The notes under the pieces: generated by a model | What the model saw: only the letters and a program-made list of their open reading frames with translations | Database searches by the model: none | What the model was told of the DNA's origin: nothing | Translations under genes and position numbers: made by a program | Part shown: in pieces, positions 25,916 through 33,929 of the stretch | Position numbering within the stretch: the stretch's first letter is position 1 | How the letters are laid out: each line of letters opens with the position of its first letter | Origin: CAVRXT01 sp049644285 | GTDB lineage: Bacteria; Acidobacteriota; Terriglobia; Acidiferrales; UBA7541 | DNA: 64,000 nucleotides | Direction of reading: 5' to 3' | Assembly: GCA_049644285.1 (NCBI GenBank) | Contig: JBARRP010000243.1 | Coordinates: 1-64,000, forward strand

Positions 25916-26656
25916 TCAAGAGGATTCTCTGCTCGCGGCCCGGCGCTGGCGGACTGCTTCGAATAGCACCACTCCTGCCGCCACAGACACATTCAGCGAC
26001 CGCACCGGGCCTGTCGTCGGGATCGAGACGAGAAAGTCGCAGTTCTTTCGCGTGAGCTCGTGCAAGCCCCGCCCCTCGCCGCCTAGAACAATTCCTGCCG
26101 CTCGCGTGAATTCCACCTCTGTGTAGCTCTTTGGGGCGCGCTCGTCGAGGCCGACGAGCCAGTAACCTGCTTCTTTGAGCTGCTCCATCGCCCTTGCCAG
26201 ATTCTTCACTCGCGCCACCGGCAAGTGTTCGAGCGCGCCGGCGGAGGTGCGCGCAACTGTATCGGTGAGTCCGGCAGCGCGCCGTTCCGGGATCACCACA
26301 CCATTGGCGCCGGAAGCGAGGGCGGTACGCACGATTGCGCCCAGGTTTTGCGGATCTTCTATCCCATCAAGGAGCACGATCAGGCCTCGCTCGGACTTAG
26401 CCTTCAGCAGGTCTTCCAAGCCGACCGCCGACTTCGCTGCGGCGAGCGCCACGACACCCTGATGCTCGCGCGTCCCGGCGAGGCGATCGAGCTGCAAGCG
26501 ATCTTCGAAACGCACCGGCACGCCGCGCGAGCGAGCGTGTTGAACGATCTGATCCATCCGGGTGCCGTGGCGCCCGCGCGCGATCACAATGCGGTCGAGC
26601 GCGCGCCCGGCAGCCAGCGCCTCTTCCACCGCGTGAATTCCCGTAAGCCGGTCCAT
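25916..26656 (-). CDS. rlmB: 23S rRNA Gm2251 2'-O-methyltransferase (TrmH/SpoU family)
   Basis: A SPOUT-fold SAM-dependent RNA methyltransferase of 246 residues, the usual RlmB length. The N-terminal substrate-binding domain starts DRLTGIHAVEEALAAGRALD. Motif 1 is DGIEDPQNLGAIVRTALASG (about residues 103-122), with the catalytic Arg and Asn; motif 2 is IVLGGEGRGLHELTRKNCD and motif 3 is VSIPTTGPVRSLNVSVAAGV, forming the SAM knot. It is the last gene of the ispD-ispF-GluRS-like-rlmB minus-strand operon, 17 bp after its neighbour. Confidence 0.94.
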   Translation of the reverse strand: MDRLTGIHAVEEALAAGRALDRIVIARGRHGTRMDQIVQHARSRGVPVRFEDRLQLDRLAGTREHQGVVALAAAKSAVGLEDLLKAKSERGLIVLLDGIEDPQNLGAIVRTALASGANGVVIPERRAAGLTDTVARTSAGALEHLPVARVKNLARAMEQLKEAGYWLVGLDERAPKSYTEVEFTRAAGIVLGGEGRGLHELTRKNCDFLVSIPTTGPVRSLNVSVAAGVVLFEAVRQRRAASRESS

Positions 26657-26673
26657 TTCTCTGAGTGGGTCTC

Positions 26674-27222
26674 TTAGTCCAGCGCGGAACAGAATTCGAG
26701 CATCCTTTGACGGGTGTCCTTTACAGGAGTCGTGAACGGCAACTTCGCCGCAGAATCGAGAAGCAAAATCACGCGGTCCAGTTTGCCCTCCCCGGCGCGA
26801 CCTGCGAGTGCCAAGCGTATCGGGAAGAAAAGCTCGCGGCCACGGTAACGCAGCGTGGCCTTTATCCCATCGATGATCTCTTTGTAGCGGTCAGAATCCA
26901 GGCCGGGTCCATCCAGGATGCGATGCGCCAGCTCTCGAATCACTTCCCGGGCGCCTACGCGCGCAAGGACTGCCTGATTCTCCGGAATCGCCAGGAGCGC
27001 GTCGGCGTCATAGTCGAAGATGAGCTCGAGCACATCAGCGAGCGTGGCGCGGTCCATCGCATGCAGCCCCAGCAGCAATGCCGCGTGCTCGAGCCAAGCA
27101 CTGAGTTCCGGGGTCGCGTCAATGTCGAGCCAGCGCCGCTCGCGGAGAATCGCTTCGACCTCGGCGGCTGGCAATGCCGAACCAGGAGGCGAGCTAACGC
27201 CAATAGGCTGCTCCGAGCTCAC
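26674..27222 (-). CDS. Orphan GluRS C-terminal (anticodon-binding)-like protein
   Basis: 182 residues without membrane segments. The C-terminal half (YRGRELFFPIRLALAGRAGE then VILLLDSAAKLPFTTPVKDT) reads like the helical anticodon-binding end of glutamyl-tRNA synthetases (the KxLFxPLRxALTG motif). The HIGH and KMSKS catalytic motifs and the Rossmann domain are absent, so it cannot charge tRNA. The GTG start at 27222 lies 3 bp after the ispF stop, so translation is probably coupled. It could bind tRNA or rRNA next to the RlmB methyltransferase; this is inference. Confidence 0.7.
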   Translation of the reverse strand: MSSEQPIGVSSPPGSALPAAEVEAILRERRWLDIDATPELSAWLEHAALLLGLHAMDRATLADVLELIFDYDADALLAIPENQAVLARVGAREVIRELAHRILDGPGLDSDRYKEIIDGIKATLRYRGRELFFPIRLALAGRAGEGKLDRVILLLDSAAKLPFTTPVKDTRQRMLEFCSALD

Positions 27223-27225
27223 GAG

Positions 27226-27702
27226 CTAGGGTCCCTCGAGGGCGGCGATGGCGTGTGCGGCGATGGCTTCACCCCGGCCGATGGAATCGACGCCTTCATT
27301 CGTCTTCGCTTTGAGGTTGATCTGATCGGGCCCGATCCCCATAGACTTCGCCAGCGCCGCTCGCATGGCAGGGAAATGCGGCGCCAGTTTCGGCTTTTCC
27401 GTAATCACGATCGCGTCAACGTGGGTGATGCGAAGGCGTTGCTCATCGAGAAGTTTTCGCACCTTTTCGAGAAAGAGCAGGCTTGAAACGCCCTTCCATT
27501 TCGCATCCGAATCCGGGAAATGAGTTCCGATGTCTCCGAGCCCCGCCGCGCCCAGCAGCGCATCGCAAATCGCATGGCTCAGCACATCGCCGTCCGAGTG
27601 CCCGACCGGCCCTTTATCAAAAGGGACTTCGACGCCACCGACCATGAGCTTCCGCCCCGCCGCAAGGCGATGCAAGTCGTACCCAATGCCCGAGCGCGTC
27701 AT
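27226..27702 (-). CDS. ispF: 2-C-methyl-D-erythritol 2,4-cyclodiphosphate synthase
   Basis: Fifth step of the MEP isoprenoid pathway: cyclises CDP-ME 2-phosphate to MEcPP with release of CMP. 158 residues, the normal size. Metal ligands are in GIGYDLHRLAAG (Asp and His, residues 6-13) and in the HSDGDVLSHAICDALLGAAG block (about 35-54). The nucleotide-binding KAKTNEGVDSIGRGEAIAAHA block is also intact. It overlaps ispD by 4 bp. Confidence 0.96.
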   Translation of the reverse strand: MTRSGIGYDLHRLAAGRKLMVGGVEVPFDKGPVGHSDGDVLSHAICDALLGAAGLGDIGTHFPDSDAKWKGVSSLLFLEKVRKLLDEQRLRITHVDAIVITEKPKLAPHFPAMRAALAKSMGIGPDQINLKAKTNEGVDSIGRGEAIAAHAIAALEGP

Positions 27703-28415
27703 TGAGCCCGGTGCTCCTGCTCGAGATAGAAGCGGGCGAGCTCCATGTCGGCGGGCCGCGTGATTTTCAGGTTCCGCTCTGAGCCCACCACTACGTAAAC
27801 ATCGCGTCCGAGCCGCTCGACCAGCGCAGCCTCATCAGAGGCAGTCACGCCGTCCTGCTTTGCCTTCGCAAAGGCTTCGCTCAACAGTGAGTAGGAAAAT
27901 GCTTGGGGTGTTTGGGCCAACACGATTCGTTCGCGTGGAATCGTCGCGCTGATCAAAGCGACATCTTCGGGCAGACTCGCGCGCTTTACTTCCTTCACGG
28001 TATCAATCGCAGGAATACCAAGAATGGCCGCGCCGCGGCCCCGGGCTTCCGCAATCAAACGCTCGACCTGTTCGCGAGTGACGAACGGCCTTACCGCGTC
28101 GTGCACGAGAACAATTTCCGTGTCGGCGGAAACTTGAGCCAGGGCATTGGCCACCGATTGCTGCCTGGTTTCCCCACCGTGCACGACCCGCGCCGGGCGT
28201 CCCAGTCGCGCGCGCGCCACTTTATCCTCGAGCGAAGCGAGCTCTTCGGCGCGGGTGGCAATAAAAAAATCGGTGATTGCGGCGCTGGCAGCCAGGCGTC
28301 GCAATGTGAAGATCACCAGCGGAACGCCGTCCAGTTCCAGGAATTGCTTAGGCGTCTCGGCGCCCATCCGAGTGCCGAGGCCTGCGGCGGGGATGATGGC
28401 AGCAATCCGGCTCAT
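27699..28415 (-). CDS. ispD: 2-C-methyl-D-erythritol 4-phosphate cytidylyltransferase
   Basis: Third step of the MEP pathway: transfers CMP to MEP. 238 residues. The nucleotide-binding loop AAIIPAAGLGTRMGAETPKQ is at the N-terminus, the HDAVRPFVT motif at about residue 105 and TASDEAALVERLGRDVYVVVG near the C-terminus, all as in active IspD. It is the first gene of the minus-strand operon. The 134-bp gap to the divergent SPFH gene must hold its promoter. Confidence 0.96.
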   Translation of the reverse strand: MSRIAAIIPAAGLGTRMGAETPKQFLELDGVPLVIFTLRRLAASAAITDFFIATRAEELASLEDKVARARLGRPARVVHGGETRQQSVANALAQVSADTEIVLVHDAVRPFVTREQVERLIAEARGRGAAILGIPAIDTVKEVKRASLPEDVALISATIPRERIVLAQTPQAFSYSLLSEAFAKAKQDGVTASDEAALVERLGRDVYVVVGSERNLKITRPADMELARFYLEQEHRAQ

Positions 28416-28500
28416 CGAGGGGGCAACAGTCTATCGCAAGAACGCCTTAGGGAGCGAGGAAAGCCACCGCGCTTGCCGTCAGCAGTGTTTTTAGTCTGGG

Positions 28501-28537
28501 TTGACGCCCAGATTTCAGTATGATATCATCGTGATAT
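28501..28537 (+). promoter_or_regulatory. Promoter with overlapping paired TGATAT operator for the SPFH-RHH operon
   Basis: TTGACG (28501-28506), 17 nt, then TATCAT (28524-28529) make a good promoter; GGAGGGAG (28539-28546) precedes the ATG at 28550. Overlying the -10 and start site are TGATATCA (28521-28528, itself a palindrome) and TGATAT (28532-28537), whose starts are exactly 11 bp apart. Half-sites one helical turn apart on the core promoter are what tandem ribbon-helix-helix dimers bind, and the operon's second gene encodes such a protein. Confidence 0.7.
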
Positions 28538-28549
28538 TGGAGGGAGAAC

Positions 28550-29419
28550 ATGCTTAACGAAAAACCAGCCTGGTCGTTGCCGGGTGCGGTGATGTTGGTC
28601 GCGCTATTCGCTGCTTTGATTACCACCGGATATGTCCTGCACAACGCGGCGATCCTGCAGTCGGTGGCGCTCGTGGTGGGCTGTGTTTTGGCGCTGATCG
28701 CCGAAGTGATTTGCCTGTCAGGGTTTGTGATCGTGAATCCGAACGAGGCCAAGGTGATTCAGTTGCTCGGGACCTACATCGGGACGCTCCGGCAGCAGGG
28801 ATTTCGGTGGCTGAATCCTTTCGCTTCCAAGCGAGTGGTTTCGCTGCGGGTGCGAAATTTCGAGACCTCGAAGCTGAAGGTGAATGACTTGGACGGCAAT
28901 CCGATCGAAATTGCCGCTGTGGTCGTGTGGCAAGTGGTGGATACGGCCGAGGCCATTTTCCAGGTGGACAACTACGAGAATTTCATGCAGGTGCAGAGCG
29001 AGTCGGCACTGCGGAACATGGCCACCTCCTATCCTTACGACGCGCACACCGAAGGGCAAATGGCGCTGCGCAGTCACACGGCTGAAACCGCCGAGCAACT
29101 AAAGAAAGAAATCCAGGACCGGCTGACGAAAGCGGGCGTGCAGGTAATCGAGGCGCGCATCAGCCACTTGGCGTACGCGGCGGAGATCGCGAGCGCGATG
29201 CTGCAACGCCAGCAGGCCAGCGCCATCGTCGCCGCGCGTCAGACGATCGTCGAGGGCGCCGTCAGCATGGTGGAAATGGCGCTTGATCAACTTTCACAAA
29301 GGAAGATCGTGGAGCTCGATTCGGAGCGCCGCGCCGCCATGGTCAGCAATCTGTTGGTCGTGCTGTGTGGCGAGCGCAGTCCACAGCCAGTGGTCAACAC
29401 CGGCACGCTGTATACGTAG
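28550..29419 (+). CDS. SPFH (stomatin/prohibitin/flotillin) domain membrane protein
   Basis: 289 residues. Two membrane segments near the N-terminus (about residues 9-30 and 38-58) are followed by FVIVNPNEAKVIQLLGTYIG and the SPFH/band-7 core (RVRNFETSKLKVNDLDGNPI; VVVWQVVDTAEAIFQVDNYE). A helical stretch with LKKEIQDRLTKAGVQVIEAR follows. SPFH proteins form large cage-like oligomers that organise membrane proteases or microdomains. It is the first gene of a two-gene unit; the RHH gene starts 10 bp after its stop. Autoregulation by that RHH protein at 28521-28537 is inferred. Confidence 0.92.
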   Translation: MLNEKPAWSLPGAVMLVALFAALITTGYVLHNAAILQSVALVVGCVLALIAEVICLSGFVIVNPNEAKVIQLLGTYIGTLRQQGFRWLNPFASKRVVSLRVRNFETSKLKVNDLDGNPIEIAAVVVWQVVDTAEAIFQVDNYENFMQVQSESALRNMATSYPYDAHTEGQMALRSHTAETAEQLKKEIQDRLTKAGVQVIEARISHLAYAAEIASAMLQRQQASAIVAARQTIVEGAVSMVEMALDQLSQRKIVELDSERRAAMVSNLLVVLCGERSPQPVVNTGTLYT

Positions 29420-29428
29420 GAAGAGAAC

Positions 29429-29620
29429 TTGGCGGATCGTAAAGCATTTCTTCTTCGATTGGATCCGAATACTTATGCCGCACTGGAACGTTGGGCGGCA
29501 GACGAATTGCGCAGTCTCAACGCTCAGATCGAATACGTGCTACGGCGCGCATTACAGGACGCCGGGCGCATTGCGCGTCCTTCCCCTGCGTCTTCAAAGG
29601 TTTTCCCGAAGTCTCCTTGA
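29429..29620 (+). CDS. Arc/HicB-like ribbon-helix-helix DNA-binding protein
   Basis: 63 residues. KAFLLRLDPNTYAALERWAA followed by DELRSLNAQIEYVLRRAL is the RHH fold of Arc/CopG regulators: a short beta strand then two helices, with SLNAQIEYVLR matching Arc-type proteins. The start is a TTG at 29429 with GGAAGAGAA upstream. No toxin gene is next to it, so it is not a normal toxin-antitoxin antitoxin. Its likely target is the paired TGATAT site in its own operon promoter. Confidence 0.85.
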   Translation: MADRKAFLLRLDPNTYAALERWAADELRSLNAQIEYVLRRALQDAGRIARPSPASSKVFPKSP

Positions 29621-29632
29621 ACGCCACGCTCT

Positions 29633-30910
29633 CTAGATCAAGCGGCGGAGCTTGATTTTCACGTCGATCGACTTGCCATTGCGGTCGAGCGTAAGTTTGT
29701 ATTCAACCTCCGGATGTCTAAACATCTCGCGCAAGTCAGACAATTTGTATTCAACGGCGGGCTGGCCATCGATACCCGCGAGGATGTCTCCCTTCTGGAT
29801 GCCTGCCGAAGAAGCGGCCGAATGTTCAAGGACGTTCACGACTCGAATTGTTTTCAAGCTCGGTCCCTCGGCGGTGAGAGTCATGCCGCTCATGTCTGTT
29901 TCAAAGAGTTCGCGAACATGGCCATTCGTCTCGAGGATGAGGCGCTGACGGGGGTAGTCGAGAATTAACTTTAACCGCCTCAGCAGCTCGCCGCCGATGG
30001 CGCCGGCAACGTCCGAGTTCAAGGGTGCGCCCTCCTGCCCCCGCAAAAACGTCGCAACCGGTTGGGCAAAGATGAGGGGGCCGAGCTGAAGCTCTTTGAT
30101 CCGGCCTTGCAGAGATTCCGCGCTGCTCCCAATCGCTGGAAGCGAGGAAGGGCGCGTTTTCAGGTGAGAGGTGAGTTTGTGCGCGTCGCCGAACGCTTTC
30201 GAAAAACCGACTGCGCCGGGAAACGAAGTATCCACGACAAAAGCAGCTTCGAATTGCCTCTTGCCAGGAACATCGACTTTTGCGCGAATTGTTGGAAGTT
30301 TGTTTGTCAGAGCGAGCGGAAGAATCACGCCCTTACCCGCGTATTCAAACGAATTCGGGTCGTACAACTGAATGTTCAGCCGGTCGTAATCGATCTCGAC
30401 CACAAAGAGCTGCAGAATGTCCTCGCCCATGAGCCCTTGGATCTGGCGTCCGAGTTGGGCGGACATTCTCGCCAACGGAAGAGCCTGGAGCGAAGGCATG
30501 CGGATCCCCAGGCTGGGCAGGATCAATACAGGATCGAGAACCTCTTTGGCGGCGGCTGCGTTTTCAGAGCCGCTCGCTCGTGGAGATGGCACGGCGGTGA
30601 GGCCCAATTCGCCCGCGCGCCCTTCGTCAATGGCGGAACTTGCTTGGCTCGAATCAACGAGGAATAGCGACGGCTGCGTGGCGTTGATGCGCACGGGAGC
30701 GAAAATCTGATTTCCGGCGAGCTCCATGGGAATCTGAGCGACATTTCCTCCACCTCCAAATCGCACAACCGGCAAATTCTGTGCGGCCGATTGTGGAAGC
30801 GAAGGAGACCGGTGGGGTGCCGCCCGGAACCCTGCAGTGAACGTTGGGATCAACGCGCCGCCTAACACCAGCGCAACGGCGAGCAGGATTTTGGATTTGG
30901 CGTTCCGCAT
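29633..30910 (-). CDS. Secreted aspartyl-protease-like protein with C-terminal PDZ domain
   Basis: 425 residues with a signal peptide (KILLAVALVLGGALIPTFTA). Two retropepsin-like half-domains follow: the first has FLVDSSQASSAI where active enzymes have D-T/S-G (about residues 82-93), the second FVVDTSFPGAVGF (about 224-236). So Asp is kept in both but the Gly of the DTG loop is replaced by Ser. After GAIGGELLRRLKLILDYPRQ there is a PDZ domain (VLEHSAASSAGIQKGDILAG, about residues 363-382). This layout is common in acidobacterial envelope proteins; activity is uncertain because of the altered loops. Confidence 0.82.
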   Translation of the reverse strand: MRNAKSKILLAVALVLGGALIPTFTAGFRAAPHRSPSLPQSAAQNLPVVRFGGGGNVAQIPMELAGNQIFAPVRINATQPSLFLVDSSQASSAIDEGRAGELGLTAVPSPRASGSENAAAAKEVLDPVLILPSLGIRMPSLQALPLARMSAQLGRQIQGLMGEDILQLFVVEIDYDRLNIQLYDPNSFEYAGKGVILPLALTNKLPTIRAKVDVPGKRQFEAAFVVDTSFPGAVGFSKAFGDAHKLTSHLKTRPSSLPAIGSSAESLQGRIKELQLGPLIFAQPVATFLRGQEGAPLNSDVAGAIGGELLRRLKLILDYPRQRLILETNGHVRELFETDMSGMTLTAEGPSLKTIRVVNVLEHSAASSAGIQKGDILAGIDGQPAVEYKLSDLREMFRHPEVEYKLTLDRNGKSIDVKIKLRRLI

Positions 30911-31004
30911 GAAGCCCCTAGTGACGCGATTCCGTCCAGAGGGCTGATTCTACTAGACAATTTGCTTGAGACTTGTAAGAAACCCGTGCGTGGTCTTGCC
31001 TCAG

Positions 31005-32111
31005 CTATGGAGCAGGCGCCAGATAGCCCTGGCGCGCGTAGACCCGATATCCCTCGCGCGACTTCGCCGCGGCCATCGGCTGGCCGTTGGAATCGGTGAT
31101 GTGGATTTCGAGCGAATGGAAGCGGCCATCGTGAACAGTGGGTTCGAAGCCGAGGACATACTGGTGACGGAGCGTTGAGGCAATTTCGCGGTAGATGGGC
31201 GCAAAATCTTCGGCCGATCCCGGGAAATAGGCTCGCCCACCGCTGATCTGGGCGATGGACAGAAGCGCATTATTCGCGCGTTCGAAACTGAGTTCCGGAT
31301 CGCGCTGTGTGACAGCGTCTTGCTGTTTCCCCAGGGAATTGTTTGCTTCGTTTTCGACTGGTTTCTTCGACTTTGGCCGGGACGAGCTCTTCGACTTCGG
31401 TTTATCCGCGTCGCGTAGGGAACCGCCCAGAGCGACCGGAAAGATTACGACATCACTCGCTTTCAGCTTTGCAACCAGGTTCTCCCAGTGACCGGGCGGC
31501 GATGAATCGAGACCCGTCGTGAGCAGCACGAGAGCCTTCTTTCCGGTCAGTGCCGCAAGGGAATCGAGCGCGGCGCCGACGGAATCGTAGAAGTTCAGTT
31601 CTGCCATCCCCAGGTTGTACTGCAGGCTGACCAACGCGCGCGCCAGCGCTGCTTTGTCGCTTGTGGGCGGGAGAAGCACGCGCGGCGTCTGGTCGTACGT
31701 GGCGAGCGCGACCTGATCGTCCGGGGCCAGCCCATCGAGCAGTGAATAAGCGGCTTCGAGATGCTGCCGGTGAATGAGATAGACAGCAGGGCTGGTCTCC
31801 ACGAGCACGAGGATTTGCGCGGGGGTCTCGACTGGAGCGAAAAATGTGAGAGGACGCTCTACGCCTTCGTCAAGCACGCGAAAATTAGTCTGCGTGAGTC
31901 CGCCGAGCAGGTTTGCGTGCTTGTCCGCGACGCTGACTTCTATGCGGACGAGTTCTGCATTTACCTTCAGCGCTGCCGTGGCGCCTGAATTTTGTTCCGG
32001 AGCGGATGTTTGGGCGCTGAGCAGTATCGCGCGAAACAAGAAGGTGAAGGCAACGGAAAAGAGAGCGGGCAATCCGAGGCGGTGCAGCGAATTACTGAAC
32101 GTACGAATCAA
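31005..32111 (-). CDS. Secreted VWFA-related protein (acidobacterial type)
   Basis: 368 residues. A signal sequence (about residues 13-34) precedes a domain like TIGR03436-type VWFA-related proteins: VNAELVRIEVSVADKHANLL then FRVLDEGVERPLTFF. The metal-binding DxSxS of true VWA domains is replaced by ETSPA (about residue 109), so a complete MIDAS site is missing. The C-terminus has RHQYVLGFEPTVHDGRFHSL and an SREGYRVYARQGYLAP end typical of this group. The TTG start at 32111 lies inside the end of the upstream gene (20-bp overlap), so the two are co-translated. Confidence 0.8.
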   Translation of the reverse strand: MIRTFSNSLHRLGLPALFSVAFTFLFRAILLSAQTSAPEQNSGATAALKVNAELVRIEVSVADKHANLLGGLTQTNFRVLDEGVERPLTFFAPVETPAQILVLVETSPAVYLIHRQHLEAAYSLLDGLAPDDQVALATYDQTPRVLLPPTSDKAALARALVSLQYNLGMAELNFYDSVGAALDSLAALTGKKALVLLTTGLDSSPPGHWENLVAKLKASDVVIFPVALGGSLRDADKPKSKSSSRPKSKKPVENEANNSLGKQQDAVTQRDPELSFERANNALLSIAQISGGRAYFPGSAEDFAPIYREIASTLRHQYVLGFEPTVHDGRFHSLEIHITDSNGQPMAAAKSREGYRVYARQGYLAPAP

Positions 32112-33849
32112 AGTAAACGCCGTGCGAATCCTTCCACCATCCGCTTACGCTCGAATGGAGATAACGGGAGAAGACCGCGGGATTAAGCTCTTTCAGCCAA
32201 TCGGCCGAAGATTGGTCAGGTTGGCCGCTTTTCTGCGCCCGCGCCGCCGCTTCGTCAGTGTAGGCGGAGATCAATTTGTCCCAGGGAACTTGGGTGAGGT
32301 CTCCATAGCCCAGCCCGGAGAGTTTCGCAGGCACCAGTGAGCGCATCGCGGCGAAGGTCGGCGGCGTGGCGGAGGTTGCACCGGAGGTCGAGACAAGCTT
32401 CGATTGCAACTGCGCCACCGCTTCGCGCACCATCTCCTTGCGGGGCGCCACCACGATCATCTCGGGCGTCACAGCCACATAGTAAAACTTGCGCCGCTGG
32501 CCTTGCGTCTGCGGATCGCGATACGGGACGGCGAGATCCAGGTAGTCGACCGAGCCAGCTTGATCTTCATTCGCGATCATTGGGCCCAGGACGGCCCGCA
32601 AGACGCGCAACACCTCCTCAGATTCTTGGATCGTCGCCGCGTGTAATTGCAGAGTGGTGCCGTCCGGTGAAAAAGAGGTCACCGATGCGAATTCGCCCGT
32701 GAAGAGTTTGAGGGCGTCTGCGACCGGCATCCCCAGAAATCTCTCCGCCAGCGATTCAAAGGAGGTGAAATTTGCGGCTTGCGTGTCGTTGAGCGAAACA
32801 ACAACGGCTTGGCGCACCGTCGTGTACAAGGCCGCGAAATCCAGGCGCGAGATGCTGAAGAGGGGTCCGCCGGAGGCAAGCGGCTGAGTGGCGAACGCCG
32901 CGCCGCTGGGGCCGAAGATATCGAAGAGGCTCCCCGGCGATGTGTCACCGAGGAGAGCGCCGCGGAGGCGTGTGGCCTTTCCCGAAAAACTGACTCCGCC
33001 ACCCATCACGTGGATTTGCTCCAGGTGCAGGCGCTGGGCAAAGTCGGCAAAATTCTTGTCGCCCGGTTTCGACGGGCCCAGCTTGCTCAGATCCGGGATC
33101 CGAGCGAACCATTCGAGAGCGGCGTCAGGTCCGATTTGTGGATGAATCTCCTGATATTCCTTTCGCTGAGCGAGGGAAGCAGCTGACCGCTCTCGGGAGC
33201 GAAAGCGGGTGATGAGATCTTCGATGATCTCCTTTTGATCTGACATCAGGAAATGGGTGCCGCTCCAGGCCCGATACGAATCGCCGTTTGCGCCCGGCAA
33301 TTTTTCAACTTTGGTGCTCCCGAAAGAGTAGCTGCTGACGGCCGGCTCCTCTTTACTGTTCGCCTGGCTCAAAACCAGCAAGAGCTGGACGATAGCTTCC
33401 TTGCCCTTGGCGTCGTAAGCCAGGAAGAAGCCGGGTGAGGGCGCAGACCGCGTGCCCTCTGGGGACGCCTTCGCGGCCGCGAGATTCCCGGCGAAACCGA
33501 TTGTCAGAGGGTTTTCGAGCAGCGACAGGACAGCGGAGAACTCCTGCTCAGTCGGCGCCTTCTTCTTCGTGTCTTTCGTCGCGCTTGAATAGAGCTGCTG
33601 TACCAGCGCCCGGCGAACCGGTGCGAAGTCGGGATCGGCCCAAAGCTCGAGCAGGTGATTTGTTTTCTGCGCCGTCACGAGCGAGTTCATCCCGCGCCAG
33701 TGCTGATAGAACCAGGTATTCGGCGGCAGGTGATCGGCGATCGAGGAATTCTGCTCTTGGGCAAGGTTGGGGGAGAAAAAAAGGGCAGCGAAAGCGGTGA
33801 AGATCGCGATTCTTCCGCAATTGCCCAGGGCCCGATTGAATTTGCTCAT
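32092..33849 (-). CDS. Secreted protein of unknown function, DUF3352-like
   Basis: 585 residues with a signal peptide (cleavage about residue 30). The layout (ADHLPPNTWFYQHWRGMNSL at the start, SGTHFLMSDQKEIIEDLITR in the middle, KFYYVAVTPEMIVVAPRKEM near the end) is that of large extracytoplasmic proteins with a repeated alpha/beta unit, similar to DUF3352. No enzyme motif is seen. The gene starts at ATG 33849 with GGAGGC upstream and overlaps the VWFA-related gene by 20 bp. The two secreted proteins are probably made together. Confidence 0.7.
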   Translation of the reverse strand: MSKFNRALGNCGRIAIFTAFAALFFSPNLAQEQNSSIADHLPPNTWFYQHWRGMNSLVTAQKTNHLLELWADPDFAPVRRALVQQLYSSATKDTKKKAPTEQEFSAVLSLLENPLTIGFAGNLAAAKASPEGTRSAPSPGFFLAYDAKGKEAIVQLLLVLSQANSKEEPAVSSYSFGSTKVEKLPGANGDSYRAWSGTHFLMSDQKEIIEDLITRFRSRERSAASLAQRKEYQEIHPQIGPDAALEWFARIPDLSKLGPSKPGDKNFADFAQRLHLEQIHVMGGGVSFSGKATRLRGALLGDTSPGSLFDIFGPSGAAFATQPLASGGPLFSISRLDFAALYTTVRQAVVVSLNDTQAANFTSFESLAERFLGMPVADALKLFTGEFASVTSFSPDGTTLQLHAATIQESEEVLRVLRAVLGPMIANEDQAGSVDYLDLAVPYRDPQTQGQRRKFYYVAVTPEMIVVAPRKEMVREAVAQLQSKLVSTSGATSATPPTFAAMRSLVPAKLSGLGYGDLTQVPWDKLISAYTDEAAARAQKSGQPDQSSADWLKELNPAVFSRYLHSSVSGWWKDSHGVYFDSYVQ

Positions 33850-33929
33850 CCGCGCAGCCTCCGCGACAAGAGATGGAGTCCTTTGTCACACTGCTACAGT
33901 GCCCGCATCGAGCTGGACCTGGCTGCGCG

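Noticed and set aside
29429..29620. RHH gene as the antitoxin of a toxin-antitoxin pair.
   Set aside because: The flanking genes are an SPFH protein and, on the other strand, a secreted protease-like protein; no toxin-like frame is adjacent.
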